Of a DNA stretch of 64,000 nt, positions 1 through 10,250 are shown one piece after another. The DNA comes from Pagrus major. Taxonomy: Eukaryota; Chordata; Actinopteri; Spariformes; Sparidae. A program made the translations under genes and the position numbers. The stretch lies in contig NC_133215.1 in the NCBI RefSeq assembly GCF_040436345.1, positions 24,417,806 to 24,481,805 on the forward strand, written 5' to 3'. The notes beneath the pieces were generated by a model, which saw nothing but the letters and a program-made list of their open reading frames with translations, searched no databases and was not told the DNA's origin. Numbering within the stretch: the stretch's first letter is position 1; every line of letters begins with the position of its first letter.

Positions 1-85
1 AAAACTTTTCATACTTTGACACAAGCTTTTTCTTTATCACCACTCAGTGCAGCTTTTCTCTGCTATGTGTGCTGTCGGTCCTGCA

Positions 86-160
86 GTGATTGGCTGTGCT
101 ATGGTGGTTCAACAACTGGAGGAGGTTTATGACGGCAGAGACGAACCCTGAGTGAGAATG
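86..160 (+). promoter_or_regulatory. U3 copy 1 promoter (type a): CCAAT-type DSE and PSE
   Basis: An inverted CCAAT box (ATTGG, 89-93) lies 115 bases upstream of the RNA start. A PSE-like element, AACCCTGAGTGAGAATG, covers 144-160, that is -60 to -44. It resembles the vertebrate snRNA PSE pattern (ACCNTNACTNNAAAG). No TATA box sits at -30, as expected for Pol II snRNA-type promoters. The -60 to -44 spacing is the same in every full-length copy examined. PSE identity is by consensus and position only. Confidence 0.75.
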
Positions 161-203
161 ATCGTCCTGTGAAACACCTTCAGTTTTCACCATCATTCAG
201 ACT

Positions 204-420
204 AAGACTATACTTTCAGGGATCATTTCTGTAGTTTCTGACTTGAGAAATGTGTTTCTAAAGTGTTTGGTCTCGCTAACCACGATGATGAGTTGTGATA
301 TTCTCTTCTGAGCGTGAAGCTGATAGAGAGTACTGATTCAGTTCATATGCTCTCTGTCGTTGATGATTGTTCTGTACTTCCTCACAGAGTACTGAGGAAG
401 GGAATATGATCAGAGTGGTT
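204..420 (+). ncRNA. snord3: U3 small nucleolar RNA, copy 1
   Basis: U3 guides early 18S rRNA processing in the SSU processome. The 5' end AAGACTATACTTTCAGGGAT (204-223) matches the conserved vertebrate U3 start with GAC box and box A. Box B (GAGCGTGAAGC) and box C (TTGATGATTGT) follow in order. A terminal hairpin with arms CTTCCTCA/TGAGGAAG precedes the 3' end GAGTGGTT. Length is 217, equal to human U3. The expected box D CTGA reads CAGA (GATCAGAGT). About 10 bases downstream, GTGTCTAAAATAAAA resembles an snRNA 3' box. Confidence 0.93.
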
Positions 421-1089
421 ACAGATGTGTCTAAAATAAAATCAGCCTGAAAGACAAAAAATGCCCCTGTGATGTGATAACAATGTAGGGATAAAGAACT
501 TTGTTTAGTGCAGTTTGTTAATTTGAGAATGTCTCTTATGTCAACACAATAGCAGATCATGGCTGGCTAAAGTTATAGTGCGAGTTCAATGTTAATTGAT
601 TGCAGCAAGTATTTGGAATAACTGAGTTAAAAATGTAAGTGACTGAACTCCTTTTAATAAACATGAGAAAGGGAACATGATCACAGTTATTTAAAAAATA
701 CCATTGTAAAAATATGCTATGGCAAATATTAACCAATGTAACTAGTAACAGTTACTGTAACTATAATAATGCAGCCTACACCCTTCATAAGAACTGGTCT
801 TTATGCCCTCATAGCAGCTTTTTACAGCTTTTATTAGAGAAAATAGGCTGAATCAGAGTTGAGGACAAGTTAGTGTTTGAACGTCACAGTCCACACATTC
901 AGTCTCTCATGAGGAATAAAAACACATCAGTACTTTGAGATTTGGGGAAATGTAGTCACTGTAATTTTTGTAACTTTTCTTACTTTGTTACTTAAGACTT
1001 TTTATACACATGTTTTTTCTTTATCTCATCACTGCCTTAATCTCCTGTCTGTACGCCATGTTAGAGCTGTACTGTCAGTGGCATACAGC

Positions 1090-1192
1090 GATTGGCTGTG
1101 TTATGTTGTGTCATTTACATAAAACCACATGGCAGGTCGAGATGCAGCAACTGGAGGAGGGTTTCAACAGGGAGGAACCCTGAGTGAGAATC
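1090..1192 (+). promoter_or_regulatory. U3 copy 2 promoter (type b): CCAAT, octamer-like site and PSE
   Basis: The inverted CCAAT (1091-1095) lies at -145, about 30 bases farther out than in type a. The extra spacer includes ATTTACAT (1113-1120), one base off the Oct-1 octamer in reverse. The PSE-like AACCCTGAGTGAGAAT starts at 1176, again exactly -60. Copies 5 and 7 share this arrangement. Confidence 0.65.
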
Positions 1193-1235
1193 ATCGTCTT
1201 GTGAAACACCTTCAGTTTTCACCTCTGTTCAAACT

Positions 1236-1450
1236 AAGACTATACTTTCAGGGATCATTTCTATAGTTTCTGACTTGAGAAATGTGTTTCTAAAGTGTTT
1301 GGTCTCGCTAACCACGATGATGAGTCGTGATATTCCCTTCTGAGCGTGAAGCTGATAGAGCGTAATGATTCAGTTCATATTCTCTGTTGTTGATGATCAT
1401 TCTGTACTTTCTCACAGAGTACTGAGGAAGGGAATATGATCAGAGTGGTT
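1236..1450 (+). ncRNA. snord3: U3 small nucleolar RNA, copy 2
   Basis: Full length (215). It differs from copy 1 by the human-like CATTTCTATAGT stretch after box A, TCGTGATATTCCCTT before box B, and box C TTGATGATCAT. The 3' flank GTGTCTAAAAGAACAAAC is a better 3'-box match than that of copy 1. It is driven by the type b promoter. Confidence 0.93.
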
Positions 1451-1834
1451 ACAAAGCTGTGTCTAAAAGAACAAACTTCTACTTATTGAGAAAATCTGAT
1501 GTGACTGCAATTGAGAAAGGAATTTAGTTTACAAGTATAGCATGTCAGTTACAAGAATACTGATAGCTAACAAGATTGCAGATAAGACGGTTAAAGTTTA
1601 GTGTTTATTTGAGGAATTAAATAATTAGTGAGTGAAAGACAGAGAAACTTTGATAATTTGTCATTTCAAACATAAAAATTCCAGTCCTGTTACAACTTTG
1701 TTGTCAGCCCTGCAGTGATTGGCTGTGCATTGTTGTGGTTCAACAACTGGAGGAGGTTTATGATGGCAGAGAGGAACCCTGAGTGAGAATGATCGTCCTG
1801 TGAAACACCTTCAGTTTTCACCATCATTCAGACT

Positions 1835-2050
1835 AGGACTATACTTTCAGGGATCATTTCTATAGTTTCTGACTTGAGAAATGTGTTTCTAAAGTGTTTG
1901 GTCTTGCTAACCATGATGATGAGTTGTGATATTCTCTTCTGAGCGTGAAGCTGACAGAGAGTAATGATTCAGTTCATATGCTCTCTGTCATTGATGATCA
2001 CTCTATACTTCATTGTGAAGTATTGAGGAAGAGAATATGATCAGAGTGGT
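1835..2050 (+). ncRNA. snord3: U3 small nucleolar RNA, copy 3 (divergent)
   Basis: All boxes are present, but the second base is changed, so the RNA starts AGGACTATAC. The 3' hairpin is rewritten as ATACTTCA-TTG-TGAAGTAT, still perfectly paired. The 3' flank is unlike the other copies (GTGAAAAGAAAACAAAC). CCAAT lies at 1718-1722 and PSE at 1775-1791. It may be functional or a drifting variant. Confidence 0.85.
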
Positions 2051-2623
2051 AGAAGTACAGCTGTGAAAAGAAAACAAACAGTATGAATCTAGTAATATTG
2101 AGGCATCAAACTGTTGTTTCAGCTATCGACCGTCATACAACATGGATTGAGAGTTTTAAAAACAGTTCAAGACTTTGCTTAAGTTTCTAGTAACAAGTAC
2201 ATGATCAATAGGTTAGTGGGCCAAAATCACCAAATTGAATCTTAATCTTTACAGGAAGATAAACAGTGTACTGTTAGTGGCCATGTTAGTCTTCTTGAAA
2301 ACAGATTTCTTCATAATTCCTCCATTTTGTTTGCTGTCTGATCACTTCTGGAAGACTTGTTGTCTAGTAATGATTGAAAATTGGGACTTAAACAACTTTG
2401 TTCTGCTAATCATGGAGAGAAAAACTTTTCATACTTTGACACAAGCTTTTTCTTTATCACCACTCAGTGCAGCTTTTCTCTGCTATGTGTGCTGTCGGTC
2501 CTGCAGTGATTGGCTGTGCTATGGTGGTTCAACAACTGGAGGAGGTTTATGACGGCAGAGACGAACCCTGAGTGAGAATGATCGTCCTGTGAAACACCTT
2601 CAGTTTTCACCATCATTCAGACT

Positions 2624-2840
2624 AAGACTATACTTTCAGGGATCATTTCTGTAGTTTCTGACTTGAGAAATGTGTTTCTAAAGTGTTTGGTCTCGCTAAC
2701 CACGATGATGAGTTGTGATATTCTCTTCTGAGCGTGAAGCTGATAGAGAGTACTGATTCAGTTCATATGCTCTCTGTCGTTGATGATTGTTCTGTACTTC
2801 CTCACAGAGTACTGAGGAAGGGAATATGATCAGAGTGGTT
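2624..2840 (+). ncRNA. snord3: U3 small nucleolar RNA, copy 4
   Basis: Appears identical to copy 1, which lies 2420 bases upstream, including promoter (PSE from 2564) and 3' flank. Full length 217 with boxes A, B, C and the CAGA form of box D. Confidence 0.93.
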
Positions 2841-3655
2841 ACAGATGTGTCTAAAATAAAATCAGCCTGAAAGACAAAAAATGCCCCTGTGATGTGATAA
2901 CAATGTAGGGATAAAGAACTTTGTTTAGTGCAGTTTGTTAATTTGAGAATGTCTCTTATGTCAACACAATAGCAGATCATGGCTGGCTAAAGTTATAGTG
3001 CGAGTTCAATGTTAATTGATTGCAGCAAGTATTTGGAATAACTGAGTTAAAAATGTAAGTGACTGAACTCCTTTTAATAAACATGAGAAAGGGAACATGA
3101 TCACAGTTATTTAAAAAATACCATTGTAAAAATATGCTATGGCAAATATTAACCAATGTAACTAGTAACAGTTACTGTAACTATAATAATGCAGCCTACA
3201 CCCTTCATAAGAACTGGTCTTTATGCCCTCATAGCAGCTTTTTACAGCTTTTATTAGAGAAAATAGGCTGAATCAGAGTTGAGGACAAGTTAGTGTTTGA
3301 ACGTCACAGTCCACACATTCAGTCTCTCATGAGGAATAAAAACACATCAGTACTTTGAGATTTGGGGAAATGTAGTCACTGTAATTTTTGTAACTTTTCT
3401 TACTTTGTTACTTAAGACTTTTTATACACATGTTTTTTCTTTATCTCATCACTGCCTTAATCTCCTGTCTGTACGCCATGTTAGAGCTGTACTGTCAGTG
3501 GCATACAGCGATTGGCTGTGTTATGTTGTGTCATTTACATAAAACCACATGGCAGGTCGAGATGCAGCAACTGGAGTAGGGTTTCAACAGGGAGGAACCC
3601 TGAGTGAGAATCATCGTCTTGTGAAACACCTTCAGTTTTCACCTCTGTTCAAACT

Positions 3656-3870
3656 AAGACTATACTTTCAGGGATCATTTCTATAGTTTCTGACTTGAGA
3701 AATGTGTTTCTAAAGTGTTTGGTCTCGCTAACCACGATGATGAGTCGTGATATTCCCTTCTGAGCGTGAAGCTGATAGAGCGTAATGATTCAGTTCATAT
3801 TCTCTGTTGTTGATGATCATTCTGTACTTTCTCACAGAGTACTGAGGAAGGGAATATGATCAGAGTGGTT
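3656..3870 (+). ncRNA. snord3: U3 small nucleolar RNA, copy 5
   Basis: Counterpart of copy 2 at +2420, with type b promoter (PSE from 3596). The RNA appears identical to copy 2. One base in the upstream region differs (GGAGTAGGG for GGAGGAGGG). Confidence 0.93.
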
Positions 3871-4254
3871 ACAAAGCTGTGTCTAAAAGAACAAACTTCT
3901 ACTTATTGAGAAAATCTGATGTGACTGCAATTGAGAAAGGAATTTAGTTTACAAGTATAGCATGTCAGTTACAAGAATACTGATAGCTAACAAGATTGCA
4001 GATAAGACGGTTAAAGTTTAGTGTTTATTTGAGGAATTAAATAATTAGTGAGTGAAAGACAGAGAAACTTTGATAATTTGTCATTTCAAACATAAAAATT
4101 CCAGTCCTGTTACAACTTTGTTGTCAGCCCTGCAGTGATTGGCTGTGCATTGTTGTGGTTCAACAACTGGAGGAGGTTTATGATGGCAGAGAGGAACCCT
4201 GAGTGAGAATGATCGTCCTGTGAAACACCTTCAGTTTTCACCATCATTCAGACT

Positions 4255-4471
4255 AAGACTATACTTTCAGGGATCATTTCTGTAGTTTCTGACTTGAGAA
4301 ATGTGTTTCTAAAATGTTTGGTCTCGCTAACCACGATGATGAGTTGTGATATTCTCTTCTGAGCGTGAAGCTGATAGAGAGTACTGATTCAGTTCATATG
4401 CTCTCTGTCGTTGATGATTGTTCTGTACTTCCTCACAGAGTACTGAGGAAGGGAATATGATCAGAGTGGTT
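4255..4471 (+). ncRNA. snord3: U3 small nucleolar RNA, copy 6
   Basis: Copy 1-type RNA with one visible change (AAAATGTTTGG for AAAGTGTTTGG). It sits 599 bases after copy 5, where the first repeat holds copy 3. The upstream region is copy 3-like (TGCATTGTTGTGG) while the RNA is copy 1-like, so the repeat junction or a conversion tract falls near here. Confidence 0.92.
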
Positions 4472-5286
4472 ACAGATGTGTCTAAAATAAAATCAGCCTG
4501 AAAGACAAAAAATGCCCCTGTGATGTGATAACAATGTAGGGATAAAGAACTTTGTTTAGTGCAGTTTGTTAATTTGAGAATGTCTCTTATGTCAACACAA
4601 TAGCAGATCATGGCTGGCTAAAGTTATAGTGCGAGTTCAATGTTAATTGATTGCAGCAAGTATTTGGAATAACTGAATTAAAAATGTAAGTGACTGAACT
4701 CCTTTTAATAAACATGAGAAAGGGAACATGATCACAGTTATTTAAAAAATACCATTGTAAAAATATGCTATGGCAAATATTAACCAATGTAACTAGTAAC
4801 AGTTACTGTAACTATAATAATGCAGCCTACACCCTTCATAAGAACTGGTCTTTATGCCCTCATAGCAGCTTTTTACAGCTTTTATTAGAGAAAATAGGCT
4901 GAATCAGAGTTGAGGACAAGTTAGTGTTTGAACGTCACAGTCCACACATTCAGTCTCTCATGAGGAATAAAAACACATCAGTACTTTGAGATTTGGGGAA
5001 ATGTAGTCACTGTAATTTTTGTAACTTTTCTTACTTTGTTACTTAAGACTTTTTATACACATGTTTTTTCTTTATCTCATCACTGCCTTAATCTCCTGTC
5101 TGTACGCCATGTTAGAGCTGTACTGTCAGTGGCATACAGCGATTGGCTGTGTTATGTTGTGTCATTTACATAAAACCACATGGCAGGTCGAGATGCAGCA
5201 ACTGGAGGAGGGTTTCAACAGGGAGGAACCCTGAGTGAGAATCATCGTCTTGTGAAACACCTTCAGTTTTCACCTCTGTTCAAACT

Positions 5287-5501
5287 AAGACTATACTTTC
5301 AGGGATCATTTCTATAGTTTCTGACTTGAGAAATGTGTTTCTAAAGTGTTTGGTCTCGCTAACCATGATGATGAGTCGTGATATTCCCTTCTGAGCGTGA
5401 AGCTAATAGAGCGTAATGATTCAGTTCATATTCTCTGTTGTTGATGATCATTCTGTACTTTCTCACAGAGTACTGAGGAAGGGAATATGATCAGAGTGGT
5501 T
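5287..5501 (+). ncRNA. snord3: U3 small nucleolar RNA, copy 7
   Basis: Copy 2-type RNA with type b promoter (PSE from 5227). Small changes include AACCATGATGATGAG and GAAGCTAATAG just after box B. The 3' flank AAAGATGTGTCTAAAAGAAC keeps the 3'-box-like motif. Confidence 0.92.
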
Positions 5502-5885
5502 ACAAAGATGTGTCTAAAAGAACAAACTTCTACTTATTGAGAAAATCTGATGTGACTGCAATTGAGAAAGGAATTTAGTTTACAAGTATAGCATGTCAGT
5601 TACAAGAATACTGATAGCTAACAAGATTGCAGATAAGACGGTTAAAGTTTAGTGTTTATTTGAGGAATTAAATAATTAGTGAGTGAAAGACAGAGAAACT
5701 TTGATAATTTGTCATTTCAAACATAAAAATTCCAGTCCTGTTACAACTTTGTTGTCAGCCCTGCAGTGATTGGCTGTGCATTGTTGTGGTTCAACAACTG
5801 GAGGAGGTTTATGATGGCAGAGACGAACCCTGAGTGAGAATGATCGTCCTGTGAAACACCTTCAGTTTTCACCATCATTCAAACT

Positions 5886-6100
5886 AAGACTATACTTTCA
5901 GGGATCATTTCTATAGTTTCTGACTTGAGAAATGTGTTTCTAAAGTGTTTGGTCTTGCTAACCATGATGATGAGTCGTGATATTCCCTTCTGAGCGTGAA
6001 GCTGATAGAGTGTAATGATTCAGTTCATATACTCTGTTGTTGATGATTGTTCTGTACTTCCTCACAGAGTACTGAGGAAGGGAATATGATCAGAGTGGTT
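5886..6100 (+). ncRNA. snord3: U3 small nucleolar RNA, copy 8
   Basis: Full-length RNA with intact boxes A, B and C; PSE from 5826. The 3' flank is shortened to ACAAATAACAAAC, so the 3' box is weak. This is the last copy before the orientation switches. Confidence 0.88.
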
Positions 6101-6255
6101 ACAAATAACAAACTTTTACTCATCAGGAAAATCTGTTATAACTGCAGTTGTGAAAGGAATTTAGTTTATAACTAAGGATACTGATAACAAGATTGCAAAT
6201 AAGTTGATGGTTAAGGTTTAGTGCTCATCTGAGGAATTACATTTCAGCAACGTGT

Positions 6256-6292
6256 ACTGAAGGTGTTTCACAGGACAATCATTCTCACTCAG
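6256..6292 (-). promoter_or_regulatory. Orphan U3 promoter fragment
   Basis: On the minus strand this is the PSE-proximal part of a U3 promoter (CTGAGTGAGAATGATTGTCC and the following CACCTTCAGT), with no U3 RNA after it. It marks a rearrangement point where + and - copies meet. Confidence 0.6.
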
Positions 6293-6760
6293 CGCTGAAT
6301 GAAAAGTTTTTCTCTCCATGATTAGCAGAACAAAGTTGTGTTAAATTCCCAATTTTCAATCATTACTAGACAACAAGTCCTCCAGAGGTGATCAGACAGG
6401 AAACAAAATGGATGAATTATGAAGAAATCTGTTTTCAAGAACACTAACATGTACATCGTAAACCTCCTCCAGCTGTTGAACCACAGCATATCACAACCAA
6501 TCACTGCAAGCCACTGACAGCAAAGCTGTCACAGGACTGGCATTTTTATGTTTGAAATTACATATTATCAAAGTTGCTCTGTCTTTCACTCACTAATTAT
6601 TTAATTCCTCAAATAAACACTAAACTTTACCACTGTCTTATCTGCAATGTTGTTAGCTTCAGTGTTCTTGCAACTGACATGCTATACTTGTAAACTAAAT
6701 TCCTTTCTCAATAGCAGTCATATAACAGATTTTCTTGATGAGTAAAAGTTTGTTCTTTGT

Positions 6761-6977
6761 AACCACTCTGATCATATTCTCTTCCTCAGTACTCCATGGA
6801 GAAATACAGAATGATCATCAATGACAGAGAGCATATGAACTGAATCATTACTCTCTATCAGCGTCACACTCAGAAGAGAATATCACGACTCATCATCGTG
6901 GTTAGCGAGACCAAACACTTTAGAAACACATTTCTCAAGTCAGAAACTACAGAAATGATCCCTGAAAGTATAGTCTT
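6761..6977 (-). ncRNA. snord3: U3 small nucleolar RNA, copy 9 (altered box B)
   Basis: Full-length minus-strand copy with an intact 5' end and the PSE at 7021-7037. Box B reads GAGTGTGACGC instead of GAGCGTGAAGC, two changes in an element that binds the U3-specific protein. The terminal hairpin is also changed (TTTCTCCATGGAGTACTGAG). It is probably a pseudogene or a weak variant. Confidence 0.75.
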
Positions 6978-7552
6978 AGTCTGAATGATGGTGAAAACTG
7001 AAGGTGTTTCACAGGACGATCATTCTCACTCAGGGTTCGTCTCTGCCGTCATAAACCTCCTCCAGTTGTTGAACCACCATAGCACAGCCAATCACTGCAG
7101 GACCGACAGCACACACATAGCAGAGAAAAGCTGCACTGAGTGGTGATAAAGAAAAAGCTTGTGTCAAAGTATGAAAAGTTTTTCTCTCCATGATTAGCAG
7201 AACAAAGTTGTTTAAGTCCCAATTTTCAATCATTACTAGACAACAAGTCTTCCAGAAGTGATCAGACAGCAAACAAAATGGAGGAATTATGAGGAAATCT
7301 GTTTTCAAGAAGACTAACATGGCCACTAACAGTACACTGTTTATCTTCCTGTAAAGATTAAGATTCAATTTGGTGATTTTGGCCCACTAACCTATTGATC
7401 ATGTACTTGTTACTTGAAACTTAAGCAAAGTCTTGAACTGTTTTTAAAACTCTCAATCCATGTTGTATGACGGTCGATAGCTGAAACAACAGTTTGATGC
7501 CTCAATATTACTAGATTCATACTGTTTGTTTTCTTTTCACAGCTGTACTTCT

Positions 7553-7695
7553 ACCACTCTGATCATATTCTCTTCCTCAATACTTCACAATGAAGTATAG
7601 AGTGATCATCAATGACAGAGAGCATATGAACTGAATCATTACTCGCGGTCAGCTTCACGCTCAGAAGGGAATATCATGACTCATCATCGTGGTTA
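7553..7695 (-). pseudogene. U3 fragment lacking its 5' third
   Basis: The 3' part from ACCACGATGATGAG through box B, box C and the GAGTGGT end is kept, with a copy 3-like hairpin. The sequence then jumps straight into U3 promoter sequence (ACCCTGAGTGAGT), so the GAC box, box A and hinge are missing. It cannot function as U3. Confidence 0.8.
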
Positions 7696-8034
7696 CTCAC
7701 TCAGGGTTCGTCTCTGCCATCATAAACCTCCTCCAGTTGTTGAACCACAACAATGCACAGCCAATCACTGCAGGGCTGACAACAAAGTTGTAACAGGACT
7801 GGAATTTTTATGTTTGAAATGACAAATTATCAAAGTTTCTCTGTCTTTCACTCACTAATTATTTAATTCCTCAAATAAACACTAAACTTTACCACCGTCT
7901 TATCTGCAATCTTGTTAGCTATCAGTATTCTTGTAACTGACATGCTATACTTGTAAACTAAATTCCTTTCTCAATTGCAGTCACATCAGATTTTCTTAGT
8001 GAGTAAAAGTTTGTTCTTTTAGACAAGTCTTTAC

Positions 8035-8184
8035 AACCACTCTGATCATATTCCCTTCCTCAGTACTCTGTGAGGAAGTACAGAACAATCATCAACAACA
8101 GAGCATATGAACTGAATCATTACGCTCTATCAGCTTCATGCTCAGAAGGGAAACTATAGAAATGATCCCTGAAAGTATAGTCTT
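8035..8184 (-). pseudogene. U3 copy with internal deletion
   Basis: The 5' end up to CATTTCTATAGTTT is joined directly to CCCTTCTGAGCATGAAGC, losing about 65-70 internal bases including the 3' hinge and C'-like box. Box B also carries one change. Its promoter (about 8228-8244) is intact, so a shortened RNA could still be transcribed. Confidence 0.8.
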
Positions 8185-8550
8185 AGTCTGAATGATGGTG
8201 AAAACTGAAGGTGTTTCACAGGACGATCATTCTCACTCAGGGTTCGTCTCTGCCGTCATAAACCTCCTCCAGTTGTTGAACCACCATAGCACAGCCAATC
8301 ACTGCAGGACCGACAGCACACACATAGCAGAGAAAAGCTGCACTGAGTGGTGATAAAGAAAAAGCTTGTGTCAAAGTATGAAAAGTTTTTCTCTCCATGA
8401 TTAGCAGAACAAAGTTGTTTAAGTCCCAATTTTCAATCATTACTAGACAACAAGTCCTCCAGAGGTGATCAGACAGGAAACAAAATGGATGAATTATGAA
8501 GAAATCTGTTTTCAAGAACACTAACATGTACATCGTAAACCTCCTCCAGT

Positions 8551-8597
8551 GTACTTTCTCACAGAGTACTGAGGAAGGGAATATGATCAGAGTGGTT
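8551..8597 (+). pseudogene. U3 3'-end fragment
   Basis: Only the terminal hairpin, the CAGA box and GAGTGGTT remain, followed by an intact 3'-box-like flank (GTGTCTAAAAGAACAAAC). The left edge adjoins reversed spacer sequence at a second orientation switch. Confidence 0.8.
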
Positions 8598-8967
8598 ACA
8601 AAGATGTGTCTAAAAGAACAAACTTTTACTCACTGAGAAAATCTGTTGTGATTTTGTAAAGTGTGAAGGAATTTATTTTACAACTAAGAGTATTGATAGC
8701 TAGGAATTAAGTTAAGATGGTGGTTAAAGTTTAGTGTTTATTTGAGGAATTAAATAATAAATGAGTGAAAGAAAGAGTGACTTTAATAATATGTAATTTC
8801 AAACATAAAAATTCCAGTCCTGTTACAGCTTTGTTGTCAGTGGCTTGCAGTGATTGGCTGTGCTATGGTGGTTCAACAACTGGAGGAGGTTTATGACGGC
8901 AGAGACGAACCCTGAGTGAGAATGATCGTCCTGTGAAACACCTTCAGTTTTCACCATCATTCAAACT

Positions 8968-9184
8968 AAGACTATACTTTCAGGGATCATTTCTGTAGTT
9001 TCTGACTTGAGAAATGTGTTTCTAAAGTGTTTGGTCTCGCAAACCACGATGATGAGTCGTGATATTCCCTTCTGAGCGTGAAGCTGACAGAGAGTAATGA
9101 TTCAGTTCATATGCTCTCTGTCGTTGATGATTGTTCTGTACTTCTCCATTGAGTATTGAGGAAAGGAATATGATCAGAGTGGTT
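8968..9184 (+). ncRNA. snord3: U3 small nucleolar RNA, copy 10
   Basis: Last full-length copy: intact 5' end, box B GAGCGTGAAGC and box C TTGATGATTGT. The terminal hairpin is partly changed (CTTCTCCATTGAGTATTGAG). PSE from 8908 and inverted CCAAT near 8853 are present. The 3' flank (GCAAGCAATTTTACAAAAA) lacks the usual 3'-box motif, so 3' processing is uncertain. Confidence 0.87.
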
Positions 9185-10138
9185 GCAAGCAATTTTACAA
9201 AAAAAAAGCTCTTATTGAGAATGATATAAAAACAGATTGGTTGCAAGAGACTCATGACAATGGTGAGAATGTTGGTAGTCAATTACATTGCTGATGAAGG
9301 GTTAGTTCTCATTCAAAGAATTGAATAGTGCACTTGTTGATTAAAAGACAGGAACCTTGTAAAAATGCAAGTTATTCTTAATGTTCAGGTTCTGGCAAAT
9401 CAACTGTAGAAATTTCTCTGTTTTCTGAAATTCTATAGTGTAAACTAAAAAGATAATCAACACATTTTAATTTCGTAAGTATGAGAAAGAGAATGTGATC
9501 ATTGTGTTTTTTAAAAATACCAGTTATAATGCGGAAGGGAAGGACTTGATGTCTAGTAATCATTGACAATTGTGACTCAGCTGTGTGCTGTCAGAGTTCT
9601 GCAGTGATTGGCTCTGCATCTTCAGCTAAAGAGTTACACTGCCAAGTAGTTTGTGAGCGACAGAGGAGATTATTCCTGCCGATGTCTGACAAACTGTACA
9701 ACTCTGCTGTCGTTTGTCACAAAATGAACCTAAGGGAAAACTCGCTAGTTTTACAATGCGATTTTAAGATTTTGGAAGTCAATGCTCCTGGTGATCCCAA
9801 ATTAATATATGTGTGTCATTCATGAATTTAGTTTTTGCAATCAAAACAAACAAAACAGGCATCTATTATGACAATGATCTTAATACAACACAAAAAATAT
9901 GAAACATAATAGAAATGCATTAAACCACCAAAAATCTACTTTAATTATAATATGGATTCAATTAATACTCAATAGAGTGAGTTGTCTCCTTGAGGGCCAC
10001 AAAGATGGTCTTCATATGGTAATAATCATAAAACGTCCTTTTCTTTTTGTTTTGAATAGATGCTGACAATGAGTTTTAAATTTGAGGTCTAAAAAATAAA
10101 ATGTTTTTTTGTTGAGCTTTAATTGCTTTTATCATGAA
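9185..10138. other. Intergenic stretch with a U3 promoter relic
   Basis: AT-rich sequence between the U3 cluster and VPS37A. A relic of the U3 distal promoter (GTTCTGCAGTGATTGGCTCT, around 9597-9616) remains without PSE or RNA. Nothing else recognisable. Confidence 0.5.
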
Positions 10139-10150
10139 AACGTTATAAAA

Positions 10151-10250
10151 ACAGGAAGTGGCTCTTGACGCAACTCGCTCCGTGACGTAATACGTAAATA
10201 AGTTGATCAAGCTTGCTCACTCGAAAGGTTGTCTTCTTAAGATTGAATTA
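10151..10250 (+). promoter_or_regulatory. Probable VPS37A promoter
   Basis: Start of a CpG-richer block. An ETS-like ACAGGAAGTG (10151-10160) and a CRE-like TGACGTAA (10183-10190) lie 340-375 bases before the VPS37A start codon. No TATA box is evident, fitting a housekeeping promoter. Inferred from motifs only. Confidence 0.45.

Larger units (their letters stand above)
1..9184. repeat. U3 snoRNA gene cluster (tandem and inverted repeats)
   Basis: Multi-gene cluster. Full-length U3 5' ends lie at 204, 1236, 1835, 2624, 3656, 4255, 5287, 5886 and 8968 on + and at 6977 on -. The stretch from 1 to about 1830 is repeated almost base for base from 2421 to about 4250 (period 2420), and the two-gene block recurs again from 4255. 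Distances between neighbouring 5' ends repeat as 1032, 599 and 789 bases. Around 6300-8545 the same flanking sequence runs in reverse, holding one whole and two deleted U3 copies. Spacers of 400-800 bases between genes carry only promoter elements and AT-rich filler. The window starts inside a repeat, so the cluster probably continues to the left. Confidence 0.9.

Noticed and set aside
276-560. 94-codon minus-strand ORF repeated at 2696 and 4327
   Set aside because: It runs antisense through the U3 RNA and its 3' flank; the repetition reflects the U3 repeat, and it matches no protein family.
7030-8533. Open frames of 98-112 codons on minus and a 105-codon one at 2235 on plus
   Set aside because: They cover U3 promoter and spacer sequence, several begin at non-ATG codons, and they vary or break between repeats.
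1-9184. CRISPR-like or satellite array
   Set aside because: Repeats are long, unevenly spaced, differ in orientation and contain U3 genes; there are no short direct repeats with spacers.
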